This document shows, in pieces, positions 17,382-25,990 of a DNA stretch of 42,158 nucleotides. Location: NCBI GenBank assembly GCA_964410665.1, contig CAYPIE010000051.1, positions 1 through 42,158 of the forward strand, given 5' to 3'. The position numbers and the translations under genes were made by a program. Numbering within the stretch: the first letter of the stretch is position 1; every line of letters starts with the position of its first letter. The stretch comes from CAYPIE01 sp964410665. Lineage in GTDB: Bacteria > Planctomycetota > Planctomycetia > Gemmatales > Gemmataceae. Under the pieces are notes generated by a model, which saw nothing but the letters and a program-made list of their open reading frames with translations, had not been told where the DNA came from and did no database searches.

Positions 17382-18734
17382 CTACCGGAAGCGGAATACC
17401 AGCGGGAAGATCATCACGACCACCCACGCCCACACTGCGTACACGGGCAGGTATGCGGTCTGCCACCGCTCCACGGCGGTAAACCCGACCTGCCGACGAA
17501 GAAACTTCGCATAGAGCACGGCCGACCAGCCCAGGTTCACCACCAGAATGACGTTCTCGCCGAGCGCGGCGACCCGGTTGGGGCTGAACCCGAACTCGGT
17601 AATGCGGGCCACGATTGCCCAGAGCGCCAGAGCGTCCACCAGGAGAGCACAGACGACCAGTACCAGCTGCAGACCATCGAAGAAGCCGGGCTCCTTGTGG
17701 GGATCCCGCGCCGAAATGGCGTAGAGCAGCAGGCCCACCACCACGACCAGGAGCAGGTCGAAACCGATGAGTACCTCCCGCTCGACGATGATCCCGCTAC
17801 CCGTCCACACCGTCGTTGCCAGAAACGCCAAGAGCATCAGGGTAAAGAGTGGTGTGAACAGCATCGTAAGCACCGGGGCCATATTCTCGATGACGCTTTG
17901 CTTGGACTCGACCAGCCAGCCGGCGATGACGACAGCGCCCATGGCACCGCAAGGAAGCACCCATGAATTGAGGAACCGCTCCACGTCCACGCCGATGGCA
18001 GTGAAGATGAACATGGTGATCCCCATCAGGACGCCGCCGCCGAGGGCGATGAGCGCGTAGTAGATGAACCACTCTCCGGAAAACCGAACATAGTTCATAC
18101 GCTGCTGATGGTCGTTCCACCGTCCGCCTGCGTAGGCGAGGCCCATGGCTAGCCATAACGCCATGGGCAGGTGTAGCGCCGCCAGCATCTCCGTATGTCC
18201 TATCGGCGTGAACGGGAGAAGGTTCATGGCGAGGGCTGCGATGGCGAAGGGGGTGGCCAGCAAGAGCCAGTCCTTGGGTTCCAGCCTCCGCTTCCAGGCG
18301 AAGAACCCGGCGAGAAATGGGAGCACGAAGAGGCTGAGATTCCGAGCGTAGAAGGACGGGTTTGCGTCAGAGCCGTCGAGCCTGATGCCGAACAGTTCGG
18401 GAACCTTGATCGCGACGGCGGCGGCAACGGCCAAGCCCACAGCCACCAGGGCCTCTTTGGTCCACTCCGCCCTGCTGTCGTCGGCCTCTGTCCCAACGAC
18501 CAGCCGCTTCCACAACCGTTCCGTATACTCCCGCGCGTATTCGCGTGACAGTGAATCGAGCTGACCAAGACGTTTGACGGCGATGAGGAAAGCCTCTTCC
18601 TCATCGAGTCGCGCCTCCCGCAAATCGGCGATCTGGGCACGCAGGTGGTCTTCGAGTTCATCCACATCGTTTGCGTCAATGGCCTGCCGCCTAAGTACAA
18701 AAGAACGCCACTCATCGATTCGTTCTTCCAGCAT
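17382..18734 (-). CDS. Permease-prefix-domain membrane protein, partner of PadR
   Basis: A 450-residue protein. Residues about 1-75 form the soluble helical permease prefix domain 1 (ERIDEWRSFVLRR, DELEDHLRAQIADL, DEEEAFLIAVKRLG), a module typical of proteins encoded next to PadR regulators. After it come roughly ten hydrophobic segments (for example VGLAVAAAVAI, ALIALGGGVLMGITMFIF and VVVMIFPLVF at the C-terminus), so it is an integral membrane protein without an ABC ATPase motif. No transport substrate is evident. ATG 18734 is preferred: it opens the prefix domain and has GGAGG 11-12 bases upstream. The longer frame from 18791 would overlap the padR gene. With padR ending 25 bases upstream, the two form one operon, likely controlled by the operator at 19151-19186. 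Confidence 0.8.
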   Translation of the reverse strand: MLEERIDEWRSFVLRRQAIDANDVDELEDHLRAQIADLREARLDEEEAFLIAVKRLGQLDSLSREYAREYTERLWKRLVVGTEADDSRAEWTKEALVAVGLAVAAAVAIKVPELFGIRLDGSDANPSFYARNLSLFVLPFLAGFFAWKRRLEPKDWLLLATPFAIAALAMNLLPFTPIGHTEMLAALHLPMALWLAMGLAYAGGRWNDHQQRMNYVRFSGEWFIYYALIALGGGVLMGITMFIFTAIGVDVERFLNSWVLPCGAMGAVVIAGWLVESKQSVIENMAPVLTMLFTPLFTLMLLAFLATTVWTGSGIIVEREVLIGFDLLLVVVVGLLLYAISARDPHKEPGFFDGLQLVLVVCALLVDALALWAIVARITEFGFSPNRVAALGENVILVVNLGWSAVLYAKFLRRQVGFTAVERWQTAYLPVYAVWAWVVVMIFPLVFRFR

Positions 18735-18759
18735 GGATGTGCCTACCTCCGTTTCGCGG

Positions 18760-19113
18760 TCAGATCCCCTGCGGCACGAGTTGGAACGCAAAAAAATGGG
18801 TCCCCCGAAGAGCGGAGTCGACGACCTGCCACTCTCTTCGCTGTCTGGCCAACTCCTCGGAACCTCGGTCGGTTAGTCGGTAGTACTTCCTCCGCCTTCC
18901 TGTTTCGGAACGGCCCCACGACGACTCCACGTAGCCGTTGCGTTCGAGGCGGTGAAGCACGGGGTAGAGCATGCCGTCGGTCCACTGCAACTCACCATTC
19001 GAAATATCGTATATACGTTTTATAATTGCATAGCCATAGTTCTCACCCTCACTGAGGATCGACAGCACAAGTGGCGTCGCAGATGCCGCGACGAGGTCCT
19101 TTCCGATGTTCAT
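18760..19113 (-). CDS. PadR family transcriptional regulator
   Basis: A 117-residue winged-helix repressor of the short PadR type. Recognisable features are the N-terminal helix LVLSILSEGENYGYAIIKRI, the recognition-helix region LQWTDGMLYPVLHRLERNGYV, and the wing SSWGRSETGRRRKYYRLTDRG, followed by the start of the dimerisation helix. PadR proteins bind palindromic ATGT/ACAT-containing operators and usually repress their own operon. Such a palindrome with a good promoter lies directly upstream, and a membrane protein with a permease prefix domain follows 25 bases downstream, the usual partner arrangement. The ATG at 19113 gives the normal family N-terminus, although its ribosome site is weak. 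The inducing ligand is unknown. Confidence 0.93.
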   Translation of the reverse strand: MNIGKDLVAASATPLVLSILSEGENYGYAIIKRIYDISNGELQWTDGMLYPVLHRLERNGYVESSWGRSETGRRRKYYRLTDRGSEELARQRREWQVVDSALRGTHFFAFQLVPQGI

Positions 19114-19150
19114 GCCCGACGCATCTCAGGACGTAGGGACGGAAGTCCAA

Positions 19151-19186
19151 ATACATAGCACCATTATGCATTGCACTGCTATGTAT
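19151..19186. promoter_or_regulatory. PadR-type operator palindrome
   Basis: Perfect 10-bp arms ATACATAGCA (19151-19160) and TGCTATGTAT (19177-19186) are separated by 16 bases whose middle holds the palindrome ATGCAT. The arms contain the ACAT/ATGT half-sites typical of PadR operators. One arm lies in the spacer of the padR promoter and the other near its expected transcription start, so binding would block RNA polymerase. Confidence 0.7.
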
Positions 19187-19191
19187 GACAA
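19163..19191 (-). promoter_or_regulatory. padR operon promoter
   Basis: Read on the minus strand, TTGTCA (19191-19186) is 5 of 6 to the -35 consensus and CATAAT (19168-19163) is 5 of 6 to the -10, with a 17-base spacer. The predicted start lies about 43 bases before the padR ATG. It overlaps the palindromic operator. Confidence 0.65.
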
Positions 19192-19619
19192 GGAGCATGT
19201 TCTTCGCCACATCGGTCGCCCCCCCTGCAGATGAGCCGTTCCGCCGCAAACTCCCCCAAGCGTGACTGTCCTCCAGACGCGTATCGCGCTGCTGAGAAGT
19301 AGCTGCCGGCCAGTTGGATTGCAGGTGATCGAGCGACCTGGGTCGAGTCCAGAACCGGTTCACCGGGGAGACCGTCAGGGAGCAACCTTGCGTCGGGTGC
19401 TCGGATGGGCCACAAATGGTGCTTCGGGCGGAATGAGGCGTTCTCCCGTCGCCAAGCTTGTCCCCAGTCTCATTCAAGGAGCTGCCTGAGCGAACGACCA
19501 AAAGAAAAAACGTTGCGAGGCACGGTCCGGTGGCTTACTGTGACCAGCAACGATGCGAAAGATGGCAACAGCGACTCTATTCATCCCAAGTCCAGTCAGG
19601 CCCCCACAAGGATCACCCG
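19187..19619. other. Intergenic region with first copy of a diverged repeat
   Basis: About 430 bases separate padR from the plus-strand sulfatase. Bases 19331-19400 are similar to 21655-21725, with a 22-base core at 19374-19395 differing at only two positions from 21700-21721. No intact gene was found. Open frames here (for example minus 19415-19179) lack family resemblance. Confidence 0.5.
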
Positions 19620-21281
19620 ATGCCGATTGATGCACGAACCCCAGCGCTAGCTTGCGTTCTCCTCGGATTTCTCGCAGCACCATCGATCGCACACGACGTG
19701 AACAACGCAGGCGAGCCAATCACCTTGGTGAATGTCCACCGCGGGGTGGCTGCAACCACGGTCGCCGAAGACTTCTCCATGAGTCCTGTTCAGCGGGTGG
19801 TCAGGACCGTGAACGCTCCGGCAGCGAAACCGGAACCGGTTCGCGAGGCCAAGACGGTGCCGTTGGCGAAGCAGCCCAACATCCTGTTCGCGATCGCCGA
19901 CGACTGGGGGTTCCCGCACGCCAGCGCATACGGCGATCCCGTGGTCAAAACGCCCGCCTTCGACCGCATCGCACGGGAAGGAGTGTTGTTCAACCACGCC
20001 TTCGTTTCCTCCCCTTCGTGCACTCCGTCGCGTGGGGCGATCTTGACAGGCAAGTATCACTGGCAGTTAAAAGGGGCCGCCAACCTCTGGAGCGTGTTCC
20101 CGGATGAGTTCCCCACCTACCCCGAACAGTTGAAGAAGGAAGGGTACTTCACCGGTCACCAGGGAAAGGCTTGGGGGCCGGGCCGGGCACAAACCCCCAG
20201 ACGGGCGTTGGCTGGGAAACGCTTCCGGAACTTCGAGCAGTTCCTCAATGCTCGCCCCGACAAGACGCCGTTCTGCTATTGGCTGGGCACAAGCGATCCG
20301 CACCGTCCGTTTAAAGCCGGTTCTGGCAAGGCTGCGGGCATGGACCTTTCCAAGATTCAAGTTCCCGGTTTCTTCCCTGACTCGGAAACCGTTCGCAGTG
20401 ATATTGCCGACTACTATGTGGAAGTGCAGCGGTTCGATGCCCTGGTCGGCAAAGCCCTGAAGTCACTGGAAGAAGCCGGCGAACTGGACAACACCATCAT
20501 CGTCATGACCAGCGACCACGGCATGCCCTTCCCCCGCTGCAAGAGTAACCTCTACGACTCCGGGGTCCGCGTTCCCCTGGCAATCCGCTACGGGGCAGGC
20601 TTCCCCCGCGGCCGGACGGTCGACGACTTCGTCAGCCTCGTCGATCTCGCCCCACTGTTCCTCGAAATGGGCGGCGTACTGCCGCCGCTGAACGAAGCGG
20701 ACCGGAAGGAAAAAGACCGGGTGTTACTTTCGATTTTACAAAGCAAGCAAGAAGGCTTTGTCTTGGGCCAACTCCGTCAACAGATGGTGTTCGGCAAGGA
20801 ACGGCACGTACCCGCTCAGGAGGCTCCCGACCTGGGGGGGTATCCGTCGCGTGCTCTACGACAGAAAGAGTATCTGCTCGTCCGCAACTATCGGCCCGAT
20901 CGCTGGCCCAACGGGACACCGAACTATCAGAAGGCCGCGGTGCCAGGTGCCTGGTATGCGGATACGGACAATGGTCCCACCAAGACTTACATGGTCAAAA
21001 ACCGCGACAAGAACGCGATCCATCGCAAGCTATACAACGCCGCCTTCGCCAAACGTCCAGAGTTCGAGTTGTATGATCTGTCCGAAGACCCGTATCAACT
21101 CAACAACGTCGTGAAGGATGCCAAGTACCATGCGATCGTTCGGTCAATGCGCAGGTCGCTCAACTTAGCACTGAAGAAACGAGGCGACCCGCGGGTGACC
21201 GGAGAGAAAGTCGACTTCGACGCTTTCCCGTACTTGGGGGGTGCTCCGAAGTTTCCTGGGTTTAAGGAAACAGATCGGTAA
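19620..21281 (+). CDS. Secreted sulfatase with N-terminal extension (sulfamidase-like)
   Basis: A 553-residue FGly-type sulfatase. A signal peptide (residues 1-24) is followed by an unusual linker of about 60 residues before the catalytic domain starts near 84 (KQPNILFAIADDWG). The metal Asp pair is at 94-95 and CTPSR at 134-138, with Cys134 the formylglycine precursor. Further family segments are TGHQGKAWGPG near 178, SDPHRPF near 225 and MTSDHGMPFPR near 298. The DDWGFPHASAYGDP and KAWGPG context resembles the heparan-N-sulfatase-like branch, so an N-sulfo or O-sulfo sugar is plausible but unproven. ATG 19620 is chosen over the longer frame from 19458 because AAGGA lies 8 bases upstream and the signal peptide begins here. 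It is convergent with the sulfatase ending at 21997. Confidence 0.9.
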   Translation: MPIDARTPALACVLLGFLAAPSIAHDVNNAGEPITLVNVHRGVAATTVAEDFSMSPVQRVVRTVNAPAAKPEPVREAKTVPLAKQPNILFAIADDWGFPHASAYGDPVVKTPAFDRIAREGVLFNHAFVSSPSCTPSRGAILTGKYHWQLKGAANLWSVFPDEFPTYPEQLKKEGYFTGHQGKAWGPGRAQTPRRALAGKRFRNFEQFLNARPDKTPFCYWLGTSDPHRPFKAGSGKAAGMDLSKIQVPGFFPDSETVRSDIADYYVEVQRFDALVGKALKSLEEAGELDNTIIVMTSDHGMPFPRCKSNLYDSGVRVPLAIRYGAGFPRGRTVDDFVSLVDLAPLFLEMGGVLPPLNEADRKEKDRVLLSILQSKQEGFVLGQLRQQMVFGKERHVPAQEAPDLGGYPSRALRQKEYLLVRNYRPDRWPNGTPNYQKAAVPGAWYADTDNGPTKTYMVKNRDKNAIHRKLYNAAFAKRPEFELYDLSEDPYQLNNVVKDAKYHAIVRSMRRSLNLALKKRGDPRVTGEKVDFDAFPYLGGAPKFPGFKETDR

Positions 21282-21996
21282 AAATCCAAACAAATTTGCA
21301 TTCCCTGAAATTCTCTTATGTTGTTCGTCACAGCCTCCAACGAACTATCTCTTAGACGTGCAACTAGGCTTGGATACCACTCGGCAACTTCTTCATCGTC
21401 CCGTTAAGCGTTGGGCAAAATATCGTTCAAATTGATTTAAAATATGATATTAGGTTTTGCTACATCGTCAAGAACTGAAGGAACGTAGCCTCAACAACCG
21501 GGCCCCATGTTGCTGAGTTTTCCAGGGGAAGGCTGACACCTTCGATCAGGTTGACGAAATCCGTTCGGCTCGCGATGATACATGGCAATCCTGAACTGGG
21601 AGGCGGTTCTTTCATCCAGTCTTTCAATTTAGTCCGGAACTGCAGCGACGGTGACCGTGGACAGGGAACGAGTCCATAGCGGTCTCACTGGGATGGACTG
21701 TCAGGAAGCAAGCTTGCGTCGCAGGTTCGCGTGAGCGGCCAACCACATCTCGACCCATGCGGCAACTCCTCGGCAAGACGGTTCCTCTCCCGGAGAGGTT
21801 ACCAGGCCCCCAAGATATATGTTAGCGAACAACTATTAACGCTTGAATAAGTTGGTGGTAACGCAGCCTCGACGCAAGCCGCTTGGGTGGTCGGAAGCTG
21901 ATCCAAGGTCAGGCGTTTCCTTCCGACCACCCAAGCGGCTCTCTCTGGTCAAATGCCCCCTCCATCGTCTCACCTGATGGGTGGTGGACCATTTCG
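21282..21996. other. Long intergenic region between convergent sulfatases
   Basis: About 715 bases without an intact gene. Bases 21282-21460 are unusually AT-rich for this genome. Bases 21655-21725 are the second copy of the repeat seen at 19331-19400. Bases 21757-21830 resemble segments near 23785, 26220 and 26431. A 21-bp perfect inverted repeat lies at 21877-21940. On the minus strand a short stretch near 21720-21780 reads AAWVEMWLAAHANLRRKLAS, protein-like but soon stopped, so part of this is probably decayed coding sequence. Confidence 0.55.
21877..21940. repeat. 21-bp perfect inverted repeat, 22-base loop
   Basis: The arms 21877-21897 and 21920-21940 are exactly complementary over 21 bases (left arm begins AGCCGCTTGGG, right arm ends CCCAAGCGGCT). 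It lies 56 bases past the stop of the minus-strand sulfatase and between convergent genes. No T-run follows on either side, so it is unlike a standard intrinsic terminator. It could be a bidirectional transcript-end hairpin or a REP/MITE-like element. Confidence 0.85.
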
Positions 21997-23667
21997 TCAC
22001 TTCCCTCGAGTTGTCCGGACATTCCGTTTGCCAGCCCGCAGTTCCGCCTGTCTGCGCTTGAGGTATTGGTGCGAGATCTCACGGGCTTTCGCTTGATCGG
22101 CTTCGTCGTAGTCCCAGAACTCTCGGATGACCGCTTCGCACGCCGGGTAGTGGCTGCCGTCGTCGCCCACTCGTTCGCGAGCATCTGCTAGACGCTGTTT
22201 CAGTGCGGCGACAAGTTCAGCATGGTTCGGGTCGTGATATAGATTCCGCGTTTCGTGCGGGTCGCGGCTCAGATCGTAGAGCTCCCACCCCGGCGGCGTC
22301 TGATATCCGCCGTCGTAATTACAGGCATAATAGCATATCAGCTTATGCGTCTTCGTGCGGATACCGACATGCGCCGGGTTGTCGTGGTGAGCCATGTGCA
22401 TCCAATAGCGGTAATAGGCTTCCTGCTTCCAGTCGTTCGGCTCCTTACCGGTCTCCAGGAGCGACTTGAAAGAGCGGCCTTGGACTGATTCAGGGATATT
22501 CGCCCCTGCGAAATCGAGCATCGTCGGCCCATAGTCAACGTTTTCGATGATCGTATCGAACCGCTGTCCGGCGTGGATCGTCTTCGGGTAACGAACCAGG
22601 AATGGCATCCGCTGAGACTCTTCGTACATCCAGCGTTTGTCCTGATAGTCATGTTCGCCGAGCATAAAGCCCTGGTCGCCCGTGTAAATGACGACTGTGT
22701 TGTCCAGCTGACCGGTCTCCTCAAGGTACTTGAACAACCGGCCCAGATTATCGTCGATGCCCTTCACACAGCGAAGAAATTTCTTCAGATAGGCGTTGTA
22801 TGCCAGCCGAGTGTTCTCCGCATCGCTGTAGTTTGCTGGGTTGTAGTTCTTCGGAAACTCCCTGGGATACATCCGTGGGAGATCACGCAGGTAAGACCGG
22901 CGGGGATTTCGGGAGCCGATCGACGTTCCGATGTGCGGAATGAGCTCATCGTCCGCGCCGCGCGTCGCAATGGAACCGAACTGGGCATCGCGATTCCAGA
23001 GTGTGGCCGGTGCCGGGATGTCAACCTCCGCAAGATAGGACTCGTAACGGGGTGCGTTATCGAAGTAGTCGTGTGGGGCCTTAAAGTGGTGCATCAGGAA
23101 GAACGGCTGATCCTGATCCCAACCGTTCTTGAGCCAATCCAAACTCAGATCGGTGATGGCATCCGTGACGTGCTTACCACTGAACTTGATGGTGTTCTTT
23201 CCCCAGGGCTTGTCCCCTCGGACACGGAACTCCGGGTTATGGTATCTGCCCTGACCGGGAAGCACGCAGTAGTAATCGAAGTCCGCCGGTTCAGCCTTCA
23301 GATGCCACTTACCGATCATCGCCGTGTGATAGCCGGCTCGACGCATCTGGAGGGCCAGCATCTGCTTGCCCGGTTCGACCCTGCCGGCCAAATCGAACGC
23401 CCCGTTCACGTGGTCGTATTGACCTGTTAGAACACAGGCCCTAGAAGGTGAACAGATCGAGTTGGTACAGAAGGCATTGGTAAACAGAGCCCCCTCCTTG
23501 GCCAGTCGATCGATGTTCGGAGTTGGTGCCACCTTTGCCAGCCGACCGCCGTACGCCGAAATTGCATGAGCGGCATGGTCATCCGACATGATAAACAAAA
23601 TGTTCGGTCGATCAGCGGCAACAGCGATCGATGGAAACATCAACCCTGCAATCAGTATCAATCGCAT
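21997..23667 (-). CDS. Secreted sulfatase (N-acetylglucosamine-6-sulfatase-like)
   Basis: A 556-residue FGly-type sulfatase. The signal peptide covers residues 1-18, the metal Asp pair is at 29-30 (MSDDHAAHAI), and the signature is CSPSR at 72-76. Active-site segments include GKWHLK near 124, HHFKAPHD near 198 and TGDQGFMLGEHDYQDKRWMYEES near 335-357. The latter is typical of the branch that contains mammalian GlcNAc-6-sulfatase and bacterial relatives acting on sulfated glycosaminoglycans or algal glycans. The assignment to that branch is by eye. ATG 23667 has AAGGAAC 6 bases upstream. With two other sulfatases of different subtype in the window, it fits a lifestyle of desulfating complex polysaccharides. 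Expression appears monocistronic. Confidence 0.92.
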   Translation of the reverse strand: MRLILIAGLMFPSIAVAADRPNILFIMSDDHAAHAISAYGGRLAKVAPTPNIDRLAKEGALFTNAFCTNSICSPSRACVLTGQYDHVNGAFDLAGRVEPGKQMLALQMRRAGYHTAMIGKWHLKAEPADFDYYCVLPGQGRYHNPEFRVRGDKPWGKNTIKFSGKHVTDAITDLSLDWLKNGWDQDQPFFLMHHFKAPHDYFDNAPRYESYLAEVDIPAPATLWNRDAQFGSIATRGADDELIPHIGTSIGSRNPRRSYLRDLPRMYPREFPKNYNPANYSDAENTRLAYNAYLKKFLRCVKGIDDNLGRLFKYLEETGQLDNTVVIYTGDQGFMLGEHDYQDKRWMYEESQRMPFLVRYPKTIHAGQRFDTIIENVDYGPTMLDFAGANIPESVQGRSFKSLLETGKEPNDWKQEAYYRYWMHMAHHDNPAHVGIRTKTHKLICYYACNYDGGYQTPPGWELYDLSRDPHETRNLYHDPNHAELVAALKQRLADARERVGDDGSHYPACEAVIREFWDYDEADQAKAREISHQYLKRRQAELRAGKRNVRTTRGK

Positions 23668-24295
23668 ACTTGTTCCTTCATTATGTAGTGTGGTACGTGC
23701 GCTCGCACAGCTTTCTTCTGCTGTTGCGGGAGTTCCGTCAGAGTGGCTAACTGGCCGATGTTGTCAAGCCCTTTGCCTGCTTTCCGTGGGCGACCATTCT
23801 CGCCAGGGTTACCACCAGCTCGATGTGGCGAACAACTGGTCCAAAGTTGTATTCACCGGGATCCGGCCTGGCCATTGTCCGTATTTCAACGCGCTGAGTT
23901 GCCAGCTGTACCAAGTTCGTCACGCTTCGCGGCATCGACGCCATGTTCGAGGACAACTTCACCCCTGCGGAGTGGAGTTTGACAGCTCACTACACGTTGG
24001 TACCTGCGACTCCGACGGGAATGAGTTTACCTTTGGAGACCGGGTAAGCGTCGAGGCCCCTGGGCTCGGGGACGGCCGCAGGGGTCGAAACTCGGCGTAA
24101 CCTCGATATGACTGACAAGGGCAGTGCCATCAAGGGGCTCGATTCTTGAATGTCAATGTCCGGGTCAACCCCTCATTCGGCCGCTGGCGCCGGACGTGGT
24201 CGAACGGGGCAGAACATTGGTAGCGAGTTTCTGGTAATGCATGGCTGCTGTTTGATCGAAACCCTTTTCGTGCATCCAACACCGGGAAAAACGTA
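23668..24295. other. Intergenic region
   Basis: About 630 bases with no gene I can support. A plus-strand open frame covers part of it (23588-24100) but lacks a ribosome site and family features. Bases 23785-23840 resemble the repeat-like segment at 21757-21830, including GGTTACCA and GGCGAACAACT. The rest is unremarkable. Confidence 0.4.
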
Positions 24296-24778
24296 ATGAA
24301 ACTTCAAACGCTGACCGTCGCCGCATTCATCGGGTGTTCGGTGGGACTCCTTTACGCACAGGACAAACCAACGACGAACGAGGCGAAGGCAGTTCGTCGG
24401 GCGAACGACCGATATTACGACGCCTTGAACGCCATGTTCAAAGGAGACCTCTCGCCGATGAAGAAGGTTTGGTCACACTCCGACGACGTCACCTATCTCG
24501 GTCCTGACGGATCCTTTCTCATAGGCTGGAATGCCACGCTCGAGGACTGGAAGAAGCAGGCAGCTTTGAAGCTTGGCGGTAAAGTCGAGCCGAAGGAGAT
24601 TCACGTCACGGCCGGTCACGACCTTTCCGTGGTGCATAACTATGAAGTCGGCGAAAACATGGTTGAGGGCAAGCTGACCAAATTCAAAATCCGGGCCACC
24701 AATCTGTATCGCAAGGAAAACGGAGAGTGGAAGATGATTGGTCATCACACCGACCTGCTGCCGTTTCTTGATAAGTAG
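24296..24778 (+). CDS. Secreted SnoaL/DUF4440-like (NTF2-fold) protein
   Basis: A 160-residue exported protein. The signal peptide is residues 1-21 (TVAAFIGCSVGLLYAQ). The mature part looks like an NTF2-fold SnoaL/DUF4440 or YybH-type domain: an initial helix (EAKAVRRANDRYYDALNAMFKGD), a short loop with W-S-H-S-DDVTYLGPDG near 60-70, a W-x-x-x-LEDWKKQ helix, and C-terminal strands ending GEWKMIGHHTDLLPF. Members bind small hydrophobic ligands or act as isomerases, but many have no known reaction and none can be assigned here. ATG 24296 is chosen from the signal peptide; the ribosome site (GGGAAAAACGTA) is weak. It is isolated among decayed sequences yet has an intact frame. Confidence 0.75.
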   Translation: MKLQTLTVAAFIGCSVGLLYAQDKPTTNEAKAVRRANDRYYDALNAMFKGDLSPMKKVWSHSDDVTYLGPDGSFLIGWNATLEDWKKQAALKLGGKVEPKEIHVTAGHDLSVVHNYEVGENMVEGKLTKFKIRATNLYRKENGEWKMIGHHTDLLPFLDK

Positions 24779-24949
24779 ATTCCAAAGAATCATGAGCGGA
24801 CTACTCAGCACTCAAGATCCCAACATTGCTCAAGAGGTAAGTCCATCAAGAAATGCAGAACATCCAGGGTAAATTGTCTTCATCCAGCTACCGATCATCA
24901 CGACCGCTGACAAACGATGGCGTGCCAGCTTCCCCGAAGTTGTTGAGAA

Positions 24950-25113
24950 TCCTTCCGCCATGGACGGCTTTATCACAACAAGACCTCGGTGAAACAGGGG
25001 GAGACGTTCCGGCTATCTTACGCCGTGGTGATCCACGATTCGCCAGCCGCCCCCCCTACCAGGAATAGGTAGACCTCGCTTTACTGAAGACGTTCCGGGC
25101 CACCGATGATTGA
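24950..25113 (+). pseudogene. 3' remnant of a DUF6807 (PmoA)-like gene
   Basis: Two frames carry protein-like pieces. VKQGETFRLSYAVVIHDS is in one frame from about 24989. Then PPYQE, a TAG at 25066-25068 and VDLALLKTFRATDD follow in the next frame, ending at TGA 25111-25113. The KxGETFRLxYxVVIH stretch resembles the C-terminus of DUF6807/PmoA-family proteins of planctomycetes. The end overlaps the start of the symporter remnant by eight bases, as in a former operon. The upstream part of the gene is missing. Identification rests on this short stretch, so another family is possible. Confidence 0.4.
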
Positions 25114-25990
25114 TCTCCACCCGATCGACGCGTTCGTGCTGGTCGCCTACCTGCTAGGGATTACCTTCCTTGGCACGTGGGCCACCCGTCGGGTCACCGG
25201 CATCGCGGACTATTTCATGCCGCGTCGGTTCGGCAAGGCGACCATGATGATGCACACCTTCAGCACCGGCACAGCGACCGACCGGGCCGTGACGGTCGCC
25301 TCGGCCACTACCAAGAACGGCCTCTAAGGCATCTGGTTTTCGTGGATGTGGCTGTTCTCGACACCGTTCTACTGACTCATCGCGTCTGTCATGCGCCGCT
25401 TCCGGGCGGTGACCACAGCCTGGGTATCGCCTTCTGGATGGGCCTGCTCTGGTGACACGGGACGGTTGCCAGGACCTGGGCCAGCGCCCTGATCGGTTTC
25501 ACGACCTGGTGGCTGACCACCCGGGAAGTTGTTGTCGAATGGGGCAGCTCGTTGAGTGTCACCGATTCACTAGGGTTGGTCTCTGGGAACAGAGACCAAC
25601 TCGTGATCGCCGAACCGTGGCTGATCACGTTCTATCTCGGTGCTGGTGTGCTGGCAAGTGTGGTCGTCAACCTACTGACGCCACCGGTGGATCGCGAACG
25701 ACCGGAACGGTTCTACGCCCTGGCTCGAACTCCTGTGCAACCCGAAGAAGAGGTTGCGCAGCCCTGTCGCTTGCCTTCAGGAGTAGCAGTCCCACCTCGC
25801 AGGATGCTGGTCACCGCGTTGAGCTTGGAAGTTCTCCACCCGTCATGGACTTCGGTCTGGAGATTCGCGGTCGGCTGGGTGTGTTGCAGCCCTGATCGGT
25901 GGCTTCGTATTACTCGTGAAGCCGTAGAAGGAACCGATCGAGAAGCCGTTCATTGACGACCCTGGTACTTTTCATCGGGTGTGCGATCCT
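25106..25990 (+). pseudogene. Sodium:solute symporter (SSS) pseudogene, internally deleted
   Basis: The N-terminus is normal for an SSS symporter: LHPIDAFVLVAYLLGITFLG, a first membrane helix, then DYFMPRRFGKATMMMHTFSTGTA. Stops follow at 25325-25327 (TAA in place of a Ser codon in NGL-x-GIWFSWMWLF) and 25373-25375 (TGA in place of Trp in STPFY-x-LIASVMRRF). Near 25415 the sequence jumps, with a frame change, to a C-terminal part: LGIAFWMGLLW, WASALIGFTTWWLTTRE, then FYLGAGVLASVVVNLLTPPV, ERFYALARTPVQPEEEV and VAVPPRRML, matching the usual end of planctomycete SSS proteins. Another frameshift at about 25880 leads into VAALIGGFVLLVKP. Most of the middle helices are gone, so no functional transporter can be made. 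The original substrate is unknown. Confidence 0.85.

Noticed and set aside
19458..19619. N-terminal extension of the second sulfatase
   Set aside because: The added 54 residues are not secretory and a good ribosome site plus signal peptide occur at 19620.
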